A stretch of DNA of 5,048 bases, from NCBI GenBank assembly GCA_023415715.1, contig JAEZJP010000195.1, forward strand, positions 1 to 5,048, written 5' to 3'. The notes below the pieces were generated by a model. It had not been told where the DNA came from, did not search any database, and was given only the letters and a program-made list of their open reading frames with translations. Below are positions 1 through 5,048 of this stretch, piece by piece. Position 1 is the first letter of the stretch; every line of letters starts with the position of its first letter. Source of the DNA: Bacillota bacterium. GTDB lineage: Bacteria > Bacillota > Clostridia > Christensenellales > Aristaeellaceae. The position numbers were made by a program, and so were the translations under genes.

Positions 1-226
1 AGCTAAGCCTTTGCCTTCGGTATTTGCCGAAAAAAAGCATCAGCAAGCCGCCGATCAAAAGCGAAATAGAAGCGCCAATGGAAAAATCAATCAGCACCGG
101 CCATTCGCTATATATAAGAGAGGTCACAAGGGGAATGAGTTCCACAAGCCCCAGGCCTACGATAACGATACCGATATAATAGCAAATGGGTCCAAGCTGG
201 CTTTCATGGTTCCTTTTATCCAACAT
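1..226 (-). CDS. trkH: TrkH/KtrB-type potassium uptake channel subunit, N-terminal fragment
   Basis: This is the first 75 residues of an ORF that stays open to the left window edge. It starts at ATG 226-224, with GGTGA at 238-234 as a ribosome binding site 7 bases upstream. The protein begins with a short polar segment (MLDKRNHESQ), then a hydrophobic span at about residues 12-38, a short loop, a second span at about 47-67, and a basic end (KYRRQR) that should face the cytoplasm. Two N-terminal spans of this kind, directly downstream of two trkA genes, fit the first transmembrane hairpin of the TrkH/KtrB potassium translocating subunit, the membrane partner gated by TrkA. The diagnostic selectivity-filter P-loops would lie beyond the edge, so the call rests on context and topology. 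Its start lies 7 bases past the stop of the 34-residue ORF, which suggests translational coupling. Confidence 0.75.
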   Translation of the reverse strand, partial: MLDKRNHESQLGPICYYIGIVIVGLGLVELIPLVTSLIYSEWPVLIDFSIGASISLLIGGLLMLFFGKYRRQRLS

Positions 227-233
227 ATAAGCT

Positions 234-338
234 TCACCACCCGTTCAGCAGCGAAACGGCAAAACCCACAAGGATCAGCCCGCCGGCAAACAGGATTTCA
301 ACCAGCATGCCATAGAGCCCGTCGCGCAATTTCTTCAT
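234..338 (-). CDS. 34-residue single-span membrane peptide between trkA and trkH
   Basis: This is a short ORF starting at ATG 338-336 and ending at TGA 236-234. It has one of the best ribosome binding sites in the window (AGGAGG at 352-347, 8 bases from the ATG). The peptide starts MKKLRDG, with three basic residues, and continues with one hydrophobic span at about residues 8-31 that carries a single acidic residue, Glu14. It ends in Asn-Gly-Trp. The positive N-terminus predicts an N-in, single-pass inner-membrane peptide. It sits 15 bases after the second trkA stop and 7 bases before the trkH start, so translation through it probably feeds trkH. I do not recognise a named family. By position and size it resembles accessory peptides of transporters, such as the roughly 29-residue KdpF of the Kdp ATPase, so a role in stabilising or tuning TrkH is plausible but inferred. 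It could instead be a leader used only for translational coupling. Confidence 0.72.
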   Translation of the reverse strand: MKKLRDGLYGMLVEILFAGGLILVGFAVSLLNGW

Positions 339-346
339 ATGCCCTT

Positions 347-352
347 CCTCCT
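347..352 (-). promoter_or_regulatory. Strong Shine-Dalgarno site for the 34-residue ORF
   Basis: AGGAGG lies immediately after the TGA stop (356-354) of the second trkA and 8 bases before ATG 338. There is no other ORF start near it, so this site decides that the short ORF is translated rather than being a spacer. Confidence 0.8.
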
Positions 353-353
353 G

Positions 354-1019
354 TCAACCGGAGAAATATGAGGATAATATTTTCATGTTGTCTTCATGGG
401 CCAAGGTAATAACGCTGTCACCGGCCAGGATCTGTGTCTGCCCGTCGGGTATGAAGGCATCCTTGTCCCGGATGACGGAAATCAGAATGGTCCCCTTTGG
501 CAGATGCAGATTTGCCACTGCTTTGCCGGCCGCCGGGGAGGTTTGCGACACCGTAATGTCCATGACGCGCACATCGCCAACCCTTTTCGCAAGCATCTGG
601 TTGATGCTGGCCCAGTCTACCTCGTGCTCAATGATGCCGGCAATATGCGCAGTGCTGCTGACAACGGAATCAACGCCTAATTGTTTGAAAACCTGAATGT
701 TTTTCGGGTTATTGACACGGGCAATGGTGCGGGGCACGCTGAAGTAGTTTTTTGCCAGCTGGCAGGCTACCAGGTTGTTCTGGTCATAACCTGTAACGGC
801 AATCAGAATATCTGCGTGCTCAATATCCGCATCCTTCAGGTAATTGATGTCCGTACCGTCCCCATGGACCAGGCTGATGCCAAGATCGGTAAGTTCTCCC
901 GAGATCTTGCTGCATTGCGCATCATTTTCTTCCATCAGCGCAATCCTGTGCTTTCCGGGCGCCAATGTCTTGGCCAGGTAGTAACCGACCTTCCCGCCGC
1001 CTACGATGATAATATACAA
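354..1019 (-). CDS. trkA: TrkA-type single-RCK potassium channel gating protein (second copy)
   Basis: This 221-residue cytoplasmic protein should form a regulatory ring under the TrkH channel and gate it in response to bound nucleotide (NAD(H) or ATP/ADP in the family). Residues 1-125 form a Rossmann RCK_N domain. It has an intact glycine motif GGGKVG at residues 7-12, an acidic residue (Glu30) at the end of the second strand where the ribose is bound, and a typical AVTGYDQNN stretch. Residues from about 140 to 221 form the RCK_C (TrkA_C) ligand domain. The protein is about half the length of E. coli TrkA, which has two tandem RCK units; here the second unit is the neighbouring gene. The start is TTG 1019-1017, because no ATG lies near the conserved N-terminal strand and AGGAGAG at 1035-1029 is 9 bases upstream. 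The gap to the upstream trkA is 6 bases. Confidence 0.93.
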   Translation of the reverse strand: MYIIIVGGGKVGYYLAKTLAPGKHRIALMEENDAQCSKISGELTDLGISLVHGDGTDINYLKDADIEHADILIAVTGYDQNNLVACQLAKNYFSVPRTIARVNNPKNIQVFKQLGVDSVVSSTAHIAGIIEHEVDWASINQMLAKRVGDVRVMDITVSQTSPAAGKAVANLHLPKGTILISVIRDKDAFIPDGQTQILAGDSVITLAHEDNMKILSSYFSG

Positions 1020-1025
1020 CTGGGC

Positions 1026-1640
1026 TCACTCTCCTGCGGATGAATATTCTGCTACAACCAGCATGTCATTTTGATCAATGACCGTTTTGGGCGTAAGCAG
1101 GGAAAACGTGTTGTTCCTGATGATGCCAAGTATGACATCGTCCTTGAAATCCTCCGCGGCCTTTCCGATCATGCGGCGCTGGGGTTTGACGGTGCGGAAG
1201 GAAACGCCTGTGCCGTGAATGTTCAATGTTTCCACCTGATTTTTTGATATCAGCCGGCTTTTGATTTTCTGTACCGCCAGCTTCGTGGGACAGATGGTGG
1301 TCAATCCCATTTTATTCATGATGACTTCCCGCTGGGGATCATACACCCTGGTAATGACCTGCGGAACATGAAACAGTTCCCGGGCCACCTGGGAAACCAT
1401 AATGTTCATATTATCGTCGTCTGTGACGGCCGCCAGTGCGTCCGCCTGTTCCACGCCGGCGCTGCGGAGAACATCTTCGTCAATAGCCATGCCTGTGACG
1501 GTCACGCCGTTGAAACCGGAACCAAGTGCTTCAAAATGGCTGGGGTCGCTGTCGATGACGACCACATCGTGGTTTTCCTGTGAAAGTTCCAGCGCAAGGT
1601 TGGAACCTACCTTGCGGCAGCCTGCAATAATGACATACAT
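1026..1640 (-). CDS. trkA: TrkA-type single-RCK potassium channel gating protein (first copy, altered glycine motif)
   Basis: This 204-residue cytoplasmic protein is paralogous to the next gene. An RCK_N Rossmann domain (about residues 1-120) is followed by a short RCK_C domain (about 125-204). The fold is clear from the N-terminal strand MYVIIAG, Asp30 at the end of strand 2, the segment AAVTDDDNMN, and a C-terminal VIDQNDMLVVAE strand. The nucleotide-binding loop reads GCRKVG (residues 7-12), so the middle glycine of GxGxxG is replaced by Arg9 (codon CGC, one base from GGC). The paralogue keeps GGGKVG. ATG 1640-1638 has a good site, GAGGTGA, at 1654-1648, 7 bases upstream. The gene lies 33 bases after the TPR gene and 6 bases before the second trkA, so the pair is very likely co-expressed and may assemble together under TrkH. 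Confidence 0.92.
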   Translation of the reverse strand: MYVIIAGCRKVGSNLALELSQENHDVVVIDSDPSHFEALGSGFNGVTVTGMAIDEDVLRSAGVEQADALAAVTDDDNMNIMVSQVARELFHVPQVITRVYDPQREVIMNKMGLTTICPTKLAVQKIKSRLISKNQVETLNIHGTGVSFRTVKPQRRMIGKAAEDFKDDVILGIIRNNTFSLLTPKTVIDQNDMLVVAEYSSAGE

Positions 1641-1673
1641 TTTATCTTCACCTCATTTTTGTTCTTTGCCGCA

Positions 1674-2021
1674 TCAAGCGTCAGTTGGCGCCCCGTCCTT
1701 TTCCCCTACTGCACAGGCTCCGTAGTCATAGCTTTCGGCAACGTTAAAGCCGTATAGCGCAAGCCTTTCCAGGTTGCGGCAGGAAGGCTTGTAAGTGGGG
1801 TCCAGCGCGTAGGCGGCGCGGTAATGCTGCCGGGCGGCCACGTCGTCCCCCTGAAGCTCGTACAAAATGCCCAGCAGGTTGTGGGGTTCCGGGGCATCCA
1901 TATTCATCGCCATGGCGCCTGATATGATTTGGCGGGATGATGAAAAATCCCGTGCTTTTAAAGCCAAAACCGCCTGTCCGATCGCTGCCGAAAAAGCGGG
2001 AGACGGTACATTCTTTTTCAT
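1674..2021 (-). CDS. Small TPR-repeat protein heading the trk operon
   Basis: This is a 115-residue soluble protein with no signal peptide or membrane span. Residues 45-78 form a canonical tetratricopeptide repeat, with the pattern Leu-Gly-Tyr-Ala-Tyr-Ala-Pro at the expected positions (NLLGILYELQGDD, then AARQHYRAAYALDP). Residues about 9-42 form a degenerate preceding repeat, and a short capping helix follows at about 79-91. The last 20 residues are polar and probably flexible. TPR units are protein-protein interaction modules; the partner is unknown, and a role in Trk assembly is only suggested by position. I chose ATG 2021-2019 because AGGA at 2035-2032 is 10 bases upstream. An in-frame TTG at 2027 would add two residues but is only 4 bases from that site. 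It is the first gene after the TATAAT promoter and lies 33 bases before the first trkA. Confidence 0.82.
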   Translation of the reverse strand: MKKNVPSPAFSAAIGQAVLALKARDFSSSRQIISGAMAMNMDAPEPHNLLGILYELQGDDVAARQHYRAAYALDPTYKPSCRNLERLALYGFNVAESYDYGACAVGEKDGAPTDA

Positions 2022-2052
2022 ATACAATCCATCCTTTCCGGAGAATGATTGT

Positions 2053-2058
2053 ATTATA
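2053..2058 (-). promoter_or_regulatory. -10 element (TATAAT) of the TPR-trkA-trkA-trkH operon promoter
   Basis: A perfect TATAAT lies 31 bases upstream of the TPR start codon, giving a predicted leader of about 25 bases. The hexamer 17 bp upstream (CAGCAT) barely matches TTGACA. The nearest good -35-like hexamer, TTCACA at 2085-2080, would leave a spacer of 21 bp. A strong -10 with a poor -35 suggests a promoter that needs an activator. Confidence 0.65.
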
Positions 2059-2079
2059 GATGCTGCGGCATAAGGATGC

Positions 2080-2122
2080 TGTGAATATGAACCTGGCGGT
2101 GTGATGTTTTTGTGAAAATGAA
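2080..2122 (-). promoter_or_regulatory. Candidate response-regulator operator: 12-bp direct repeat, 31-bp offset
   Basis: Read on the minus strand, TTCATTTTCACA (2122-2111) and TTCATATTCACA (2091-2080) match at 11 of 12 positions. They are offset by 31 bp, close to three turns of B-DNA, so both face the same side of the helix. The proximal copy covers the -35 region of the trk operon promoter. Direct repeats beside a weak -35 are the usual arrangement for OmpR/PhoB-family regulators, and a KdpE-like member is encoded just upstream. The distal copy also overlaps the T-rich tail of the preceding terminator, which is a competing explanation for that copy alone. Confidence 0.45.
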
Positions 2123-2142
2123 AAGCCGCCTGTTATGGCGGC
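2115..2142 (-). terminator. Rho-independent terminator after the kdpDE-like operon
   Basis: On the minus strand GCCGCC (2142-2137), loop ATAACA, GGCGGC (2130-2125), then TTTTCATTTT. The all-GC 6-bp stem and T-rich tail lie about 60 bases past the response-regulator stop and before the next promoter. The stem is short, so readthrough into the trk operon is possible. Confidence 0.7.
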
Positions 2143-2202
2143 ACTGTTAGATATAAGCAATATGTTACGTTATGGAACCGCACCTTCTTGCGGGGAATAA
2201 AT

Positions 2203-2898
2203 TTATACCTCATCCACCATCCTGTAGCCGATGCCTACCTCCGTGACGATGTACTTGGGCTGGGCCGGGTCCTGCTCAATCTTGCGGCGCAGGTTACCCA
2301 TGCAGACGCGAAGGGACTGGGTATCGCTTTGCGGCGCGCCGCCCCATATTTCCTGAATGAGAAACCTGTGGGTCAGTACTTTTCCGTGATGGCTGGAAAG
2401 CAGCGTCAGCAAGTGATATTCCGTTGGCGTCAGGTGGATCTCCTCATTACCGAGAATGACCCGCCGCTTGTCGTAGTCAATATTCAATTCGCCAAGCCGC
2501 CAGGAGGTAACGCCTGTCCCCTCGCCCTGCTCCTGTGCCATTCGCCTTAAGGAAACACGGATTCGGGCCAGAAGCTCCGCAATGCTGAACGGCTTGGTCA
2601 GGTAATCATCCGCCCCCATATCCAGCGCCTGCACCTTTTCCCTTTCATGCCCGCGCGCGGAAACAACAATGACCGGCATGGCCGACCATGTGCGGACAGT
2701 GCGGATCACATCCAGTCCATCCATGTCCGGCAGCCCCAGATCCAGCACCATCACATCCGGATGGTGGGATGTAGCCAAGGACAGTGCTGTTGTGCCATCC
2801 TGCGCTTCCATGCAGCTGTATTTTTGCGTTTCCAGAGCCACCTTGATGAAGTGGCGTATGGGTTTTTCATCTTCCACAACAAGAATCAGCGGATTCAT
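2203..2898 (-). CDS. kdpE: KdpE-like OmpR-family response regulator
   Basis: This 231-residue cytoplasmic transcription factor is activated by phosphoryl transfer from the kinase encoded just before it. Residues 1-118 are the receiver domain. It has the acidic pair Glu9/Asp10, phospho-acceptor Asp53 (in VLDLGLPDMDG), switch Ser80 and conserved Lys102 (TKPF). Residues about 130-228 are a winged-helix trans_reg_C domain (LTPTEYHLL, recognition region SLRVCMGNLRRKIE). The C-terminus reads QDPAQPKYIVTEVGIGYRM, the pattern typical of KdpE. Start ATG 2898 has GGAGGA at 2911-2906, which lies inside the kinase's last codons; only 3 bases separate the two genes, so translation is probably coupled. Unlike the classical arrangement, no kdpFABC genes are visible, and the nearest potential target is the trk operon downstream. 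Assignment to the OmpR family is firm; identity as KdpE is by similarity and partner. Confidence 0.92.
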   Translation of the reverse strand: MNPLILVVEDEKPIRHFIKVALETQKYSCMEAQDGTTALSLATSHHPDVMVLDLGLPDMDGLDVIRTVRTWSAMPVIVVSARGHEREKVQALDMGADDYLTKPFSIAELLARIRVSLRRMAQEQGEGTGVTSWRLGELNIDYDKRRVILGNEEIHLTPTEYHLLTLLSSHHGKVLTHRFLIQEIWGGAPQSDTQSLRVCMGNLRRKIEQDPAQPKYIVTEVGIGYRMVDEV

Positions 2899-2901
2899 AG
2901 A

Positions 2902-4464
2902 CTATTCCTCCATTGGCAGCGTAAAGCGGAAAATTGCGCCGCCTGATGCCTTGTTTTGCGCGATGATGATTCCGCCATGGGTTTCCACAATGGATTTGCA
3001 TATGGAAAGCCCGATGCCGATGCTGTGCCGCTTTGCGCTGCCGCTTGGCCGCGTAAAGTAGCGGTCAAAAATGAAGGGAAGGTCGTTTTCCGGGATCCCG
3101 TTCCCGTTGTCGCCGACCTCGAATACTGCCTTGCTGCCTTCCTCACGCACCGTGATCGCAATGGAGGAACCGGCAGGCGTATGCTTGATGGCGTTGTCCA
3201 AAAGGTTCACCAGAACCTGCTCGATCAACGTGCCGTCCATGGGGATCATCATAAGCTCCTGGGGGATTTTGATTTCAATCTCATGCTGGCCGGCGCGCTT
3301 TTTCACACGGGATACAGCTTCGGCAACGATCTCCTCCACCGCTTCCATTTCCTTGTGCAATGTGATCTTTCCGCCCTCCAGCCGAGTAAGGCTCAGTATG
3401 TTTTCCACCAGGGTGCTAAGCCACTCCGCCTCAGAGTAGACATCGCCCAAAAAGTCCTTGCGCACCGTATCGTTAAGATCGTCGTAGTTTTCGATCATGG
3501 TGCCTACGGAACCCATGATGCTGGTGAGCGGCGTACGCAGATCATGGGATACGGATCGAAGCAGGTCGCCCCTTAACCGTTCCTTTTCAACTTCCATCTT
3601 GGTCCGCTGCTGCTTTTCATACAGCCGTTCCCGCTCCAGGGCCAAGGCAATCTGGGCGCTGATGGTATCCAGGAACATCTTCTGGCTTTCGGAGAGCACG
3701 TACTTATCGGGGAAGGCAATGCCAATGACGCCCAGCACGCCGCTGGGGCCGTTGACGGGAAGGTAATAGGCCCAGCAGGAGTTGAACAACTCCTTGCCAG
3801 CGCCGCTGGCCATGCCGGAGCGGAAGGTTTCCATCATGGCTGCCTTTTCCCGTTCTTCATTAAATGTATCCGAGCCTTCCACATGGCGCATGTTAAGTTC
3901 TCCGCTCAAATCGGCGGCGCAGATCATGACGGAGGCATCAAACAAGCCGCTGATGTCCTTGGCGGCCACCTTCAAAAGCTGCGGTTTGCTGTTCACCGCC
4001 AGCAGGTTCTTTTCCAGCTGGTATAAAATCTGAATGCGCTTTTCCCTTGTTTCGGCACGCTGGGATTCCCGCTTGGCCTGTGCAGTCAGAGTGCTGGCGA
4101 TCAGCGCCGCAATGAGCATAATGATGAAAGTGACGGGATACTCCGGGCTGTAGGCAAGCAGCGTGTAATAGGGTACGGTGAAAAAATAGTTGAACGTCAG
4201 CATTCCCATAAGGGATGCGACGATACTGTACAAATAGCCGTCCGTAAGGTAGGCGATCAGCACGACGCCCAGATTGTACGTCATGATATAGTTGGATTCG
4301 TGGAACCCCAGGTTCCGAAACATCATGGAGATGAGCGTAGCCAGGGCCATGATTCCGGCGACGAGGCCAAATGAAGCCAGCACGCGCACCGCCGGCTTGC
4401 CGCCGGAATTGCGCTTAAAACCATTATCATCAGAATAGCGCCTTGCAAAATGCAGTTTCTGCAC
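2902..4464 (-). CDS. kdpD: KdpD-like sensor histidine kinase lacking the N-terminal KdpD/Usp sensor half
   Basis: This is a 520-residue inner-membrane kinase. After about 25 polar residues come four transmembrane segments (roughly 26-48, 60-73, 76-95 and 109-128), the DUF4118 module. They contain the KdpD-like sequence FNYFFTVPYYTL (91-102). A basic patch (KRESQRAETREKR, 131-143) follows, as in KdpD. Next come a GAF-like domain (about 158-280), HisKA with His307 in SHDLRTPL, and HATPase_c. The latter has N-box Asn424 (LLDNAIKHT), G1 DNGNGIP (452-458), F-box FIFDRYF and G2 GIGLS (483-487). E. coli KdpD is 894 residues and starts with a Walker-type KdpD domain and a Usp domain; both are absent here. 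The start is GTG 4464, supported by AGGAGG at 4477-4472, 7 bases away, and by the promoter just upstream, so the short form is not a misplaced start. An unusual Asn455 replaces the common Pro/Gly in G1. Confidence 0.93.
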   Translation of the reverse strand: MQKLHFARRYSDDNGFKRNSGGKPAVRVLASFGLVAGIMALATLISMMFRNLGFHESNYIMTYNLGVVLIAYLTDGYLYSIVASLMGMLTFNYFFTVPYYTLLAYSPEYPVTFIIMLIAALIASTLTAQAKRESQRAETREKRIQILYQLEKNLLAVNSKPQLLKVAAKDISGLFDASVMICAADLSGELNMRHVEGSDTFNEEREKAAMMETFRSGMASGAGKELFNSCWAYYLPVNGPSGVLGVIGIAFPDKYVLSESQKMFLDTISAQIALALERERLYEKQQRTKMEVEKERLRGDLLRSVSHDLRTPLTSIMGSVGTMIENYDDLNDTVRKDFLGDVYSEAEWLSTLVENILSLTRLEGGKITLHKEMEAVEEIVAEAVSRVKKRAGQHEIEIKIPQELMMIPMDGTLIEQVLVNLLDNAIKHTPAGSSIAITVREEGSKAVFEVGDNGNGIPENDLPFIFDRYFTRPSGSAKRHSIGIGLSICKSIVETHGGIIIAQNKASGGAIFRFTLPMEE

Positions 4465-4522
4465 GAAAATGCCTCCTAGGGTAAGGGCAGATAAGAGGGT
4501 TTAAAACATTTAGCTCAAGCGA

Positions 4523-4551
4523 ATCATACCAAGCAACGGACAGGGTGTCAA
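4523..4551 (-). promoter_or_regulatory. Near-consensus housekeeping promoter of the kdpDE-like operon
   Basis: TTGACA (4551-4546, perfect -35), 17-bp spacer, TATGAT (4528-4523, 5 of 6 match to -10). The predicted start is near 4516, leaving a leader of about 50 bases before the GTG with no room for a large riboswitch. Confidence 0.82.
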
Positions 4552-4573
4552 GGAAAACGAAAGATGGGCGGGA

Positions 4574-4585
4574 AGCGAATATGAA
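4574..4585 (-). promoter_or_regulatory. Possible third copy of the regulator motif upstream of the kinase promoter
   Basis: The minus strand reads TTCATATTCGCT, matching the trk-promoter-proximal copy TTCATATTCACA at 10 of 12 positions, about 58-69 bp upstream of the predicted kinase start site. If real it would support autoregulation. It overlaps the T-rich tail of the hairpin at 4591-4622, so the match may only reflect terminator-tail composition. Confidence 0.25.
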
Positions 4586-4622
4586 AACGGCGGGAAGGGC
4601 TCTTTCAAAAACGCCCTTCCCG
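4577..4622 (-). terminator. Strong hairpin, probable terminator of a transcript from beyond the right edge
   Basis: A perfect 10-bp inverted repeat, CGGGAAGGGC at 4591-4600 and GCCCTTCCCG at 4613-4622, has a 12-base loop. On the minus strand it is followed by CCGTTTTCATATTC, a moderately T-rich tail. The plus strand has no T-run after it. The orientation therefore suits a minus-strand transcript from the right, insulating the kinase promoter that starts 26 bases later. The three bases between stem and T-run weaken the call. Confidence 0.55.
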
Positions 4623-4780
4623 AACACATTCAGGAAAAGTCTTGCTTCTTTGCATTTAAGTACTGCCTCAGTAGTCGACTTATGAAGTCTTATGTTTGTT
4701 GCCTTCACCGACAGTGATTGTGTTGTCTGGCAAACCCATTCATTTTTGCCTGAACGCCGCAGGGGCGATTTGTAAGTGCC
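4623..4780. other. Gene-free spacer with three adjacent short dyads
   Basis: No ORF with a credible ribosome binding site is seen on either strand. The only structure found is a cluster of small palindromes: TACTG-CCT-CAGTA (4661-4673), the perfect palindrome AGTCGACT (4673-4680) and GACTT-ATG-AAGTC (4677-4689). Base composition is more AT-rich than in the repeat block to its right. Confidence 0.5.
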
Positions 4781-5048
4781 CATCTGGCTCAATCGTCGCG
4801 GTGCTGCGCTCCGCTTGCAACCCCGACGGCTCAATCGTCGCATCGCTTCGCTGCCGCTCGCGCTGCTCGTTTCGCTCGTTTCCTCCGCTTCGCTTCATCC
4901 GCCACAGGCGGCGCTCAGCTGCGGAACCCGTTTCGCCAGCCTCCTCCACACCGCCCATTTCCCTCCATCTGGCTCAATCGGCGCGCTGCTGCGCTGCCGC
5001 TTGCATCGCTTGTTTCGCCAGCCTCCTCCGTCCCTCCCTTCTCCGCCA
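4781..5048. repeat. Mosaic block of short GC-rich direct repeats
   Basis: A unit of about 40 bp at 4781-4819 recurs at 4966-5005 with two mismatches and a one-base gap (offset 185 bp); both copies begin CATCTGGCTCAATCG. The 14-mer GGCTCAATCGTCGC is also at 4786-4799 and 4828-4841. The 18-mer GTTTCGCCAGCCTCCTCC occurs at 4930-4947 and 5012-5029 (offset 82 bp). GCTCGTTTC is tandemly doubled at 4865-4882. A small dyad CCGCC-ACA-GGCGG is at 4899-4911. Offsets differ between units, so this is a shuffled mosaic rather than a simple tandem array. The block continues to the right edge. I see no transposase, no CRISPR regularity and no credible gene in it. Confidence 0.75.

Noticed and set aside
1744..2160. 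Minus-strand ORF of 138 residues overlapping the TPR gene
   Set aside because: It is in a different frame from the TPR pattern, starts upstream of the promoter and terminator tail, and lacks a ribosome binding site.
2188..2550. Plus-strand ORF of 120 residues opposite the response regulator
   Set aside because: Antisense shadow of the DNA-binding domain; no domain signature seen.
2956..3576. Plus-strand ORF of 206 residues
   Set aside because: It lies entirely opposite the kinase gene, whose motifs fix the minus strand as coding. Composition is typical of an antisense shadow frame.
4465..4700. Possible c-di-AMP (ydaO-type) riboswitch before a potassium-related operon
   Set aside because: The predicted leader after the TTGACA/TATGAT promoter is only about 50 bases, and I could not find the conserved paired regions of that riboswitch in this stretch. 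A covariance-model search would settle it.
4430..4843. Minus-strand ORF of 137 residues overlapping the kinase start
   Set aside because: It runs through the strong hairpin, the kinase promoter and the kinase ribosome binding site and ends inside the kinase gene. It has no recognisable domain and no good ribosome binding site.
4740..4958. Minus-strand ORF of 72 residues rich in Arg, Glu and Ser
   Set aside because: It lies inside the repeat mosaic, its sequence echoes the DNA repeats (ATIEP occurs twice), and the only GGAGGG is just 2 bases from the ATG. It is best explained as open repeat DNA.
4781..5048. CRISPR array
   Set aside because: Repeat lengths and offsets are irregular (42, 82 and 185 bp), there are no uniform unique spacers, and no cas genes are present in the window.

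Overview
The window reads as a chromosomal potassium-homeostasis locus from a Gram-positive bacterium, most likely a Clostridia-class Firmicute. This rests on strong AGGAGG-type ribosome binding sites before most genes, GTG and TTG starts, moderate GC content judged by eye, and single-RCK TrkA proteins plus a short KdpD-type kinase. The taxon is an inference; there is no rRNA or other marker gene. Every supported gene lies on the minus strand, so the locus is transcribed from right to left.

Layout in transcription order. (1) 4623-5048 is gene-free. Its right part (4781-5048) is a mosaic of short GC-rich direct repeats, followed by a strong hairpin (4591-4622) that looks like the terminator of a transcript entering from beyond the right edge. 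(2) A near-consensus sigma-A/70-type promoter (TTGACA, 17 bp, TATGAT; 4523-4551) drives a two-gene operon. The first gene is a KdpD-like sensor kinase lacking the large cytoplasmic N-terminal sensor half of classical KdpD (2902-4464). Three bases after it comes a KdpE-like OmpR-family response regulator (2203-2898). A terminator-like hairpin follows (2115-2142). (3) A second promoter (perfect TATAAT at 2053-2058, poor -35) opens a tightly packed operon: a small TPR-repeat protein (1674-2021), two separate single-RCK TrkA-type gating proteins (1026-1640 and 354-1019), a previously uncalled 34-residue single-span membrane peptide (234-338), and the start of a TrkH-type potassium channel subunit that runs off the left edge (1-226).

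Working model (inference): the KdpDE-like pair senses potassium or turgor stress and controls the adjacent Trk uptake operon rather than a kdpFABC operon, none of which is visible here. A 12-bp direct repeat with 31-bp spacing (about three helical turns) sits where the Trk promoter's missing -35 should be, and a related copy lies upstream of the kinase promoter. These are candidate response-regulator sites.

Points most worth a second look: the 34-residue peptide between trkA and trkH, the candidate regulator repeats, the GxGxxG defect (Gly to Arg) in only one of the two TrkA proteins, the short KdpD coupled to Trk, and the mosaic repeat block at the right end.
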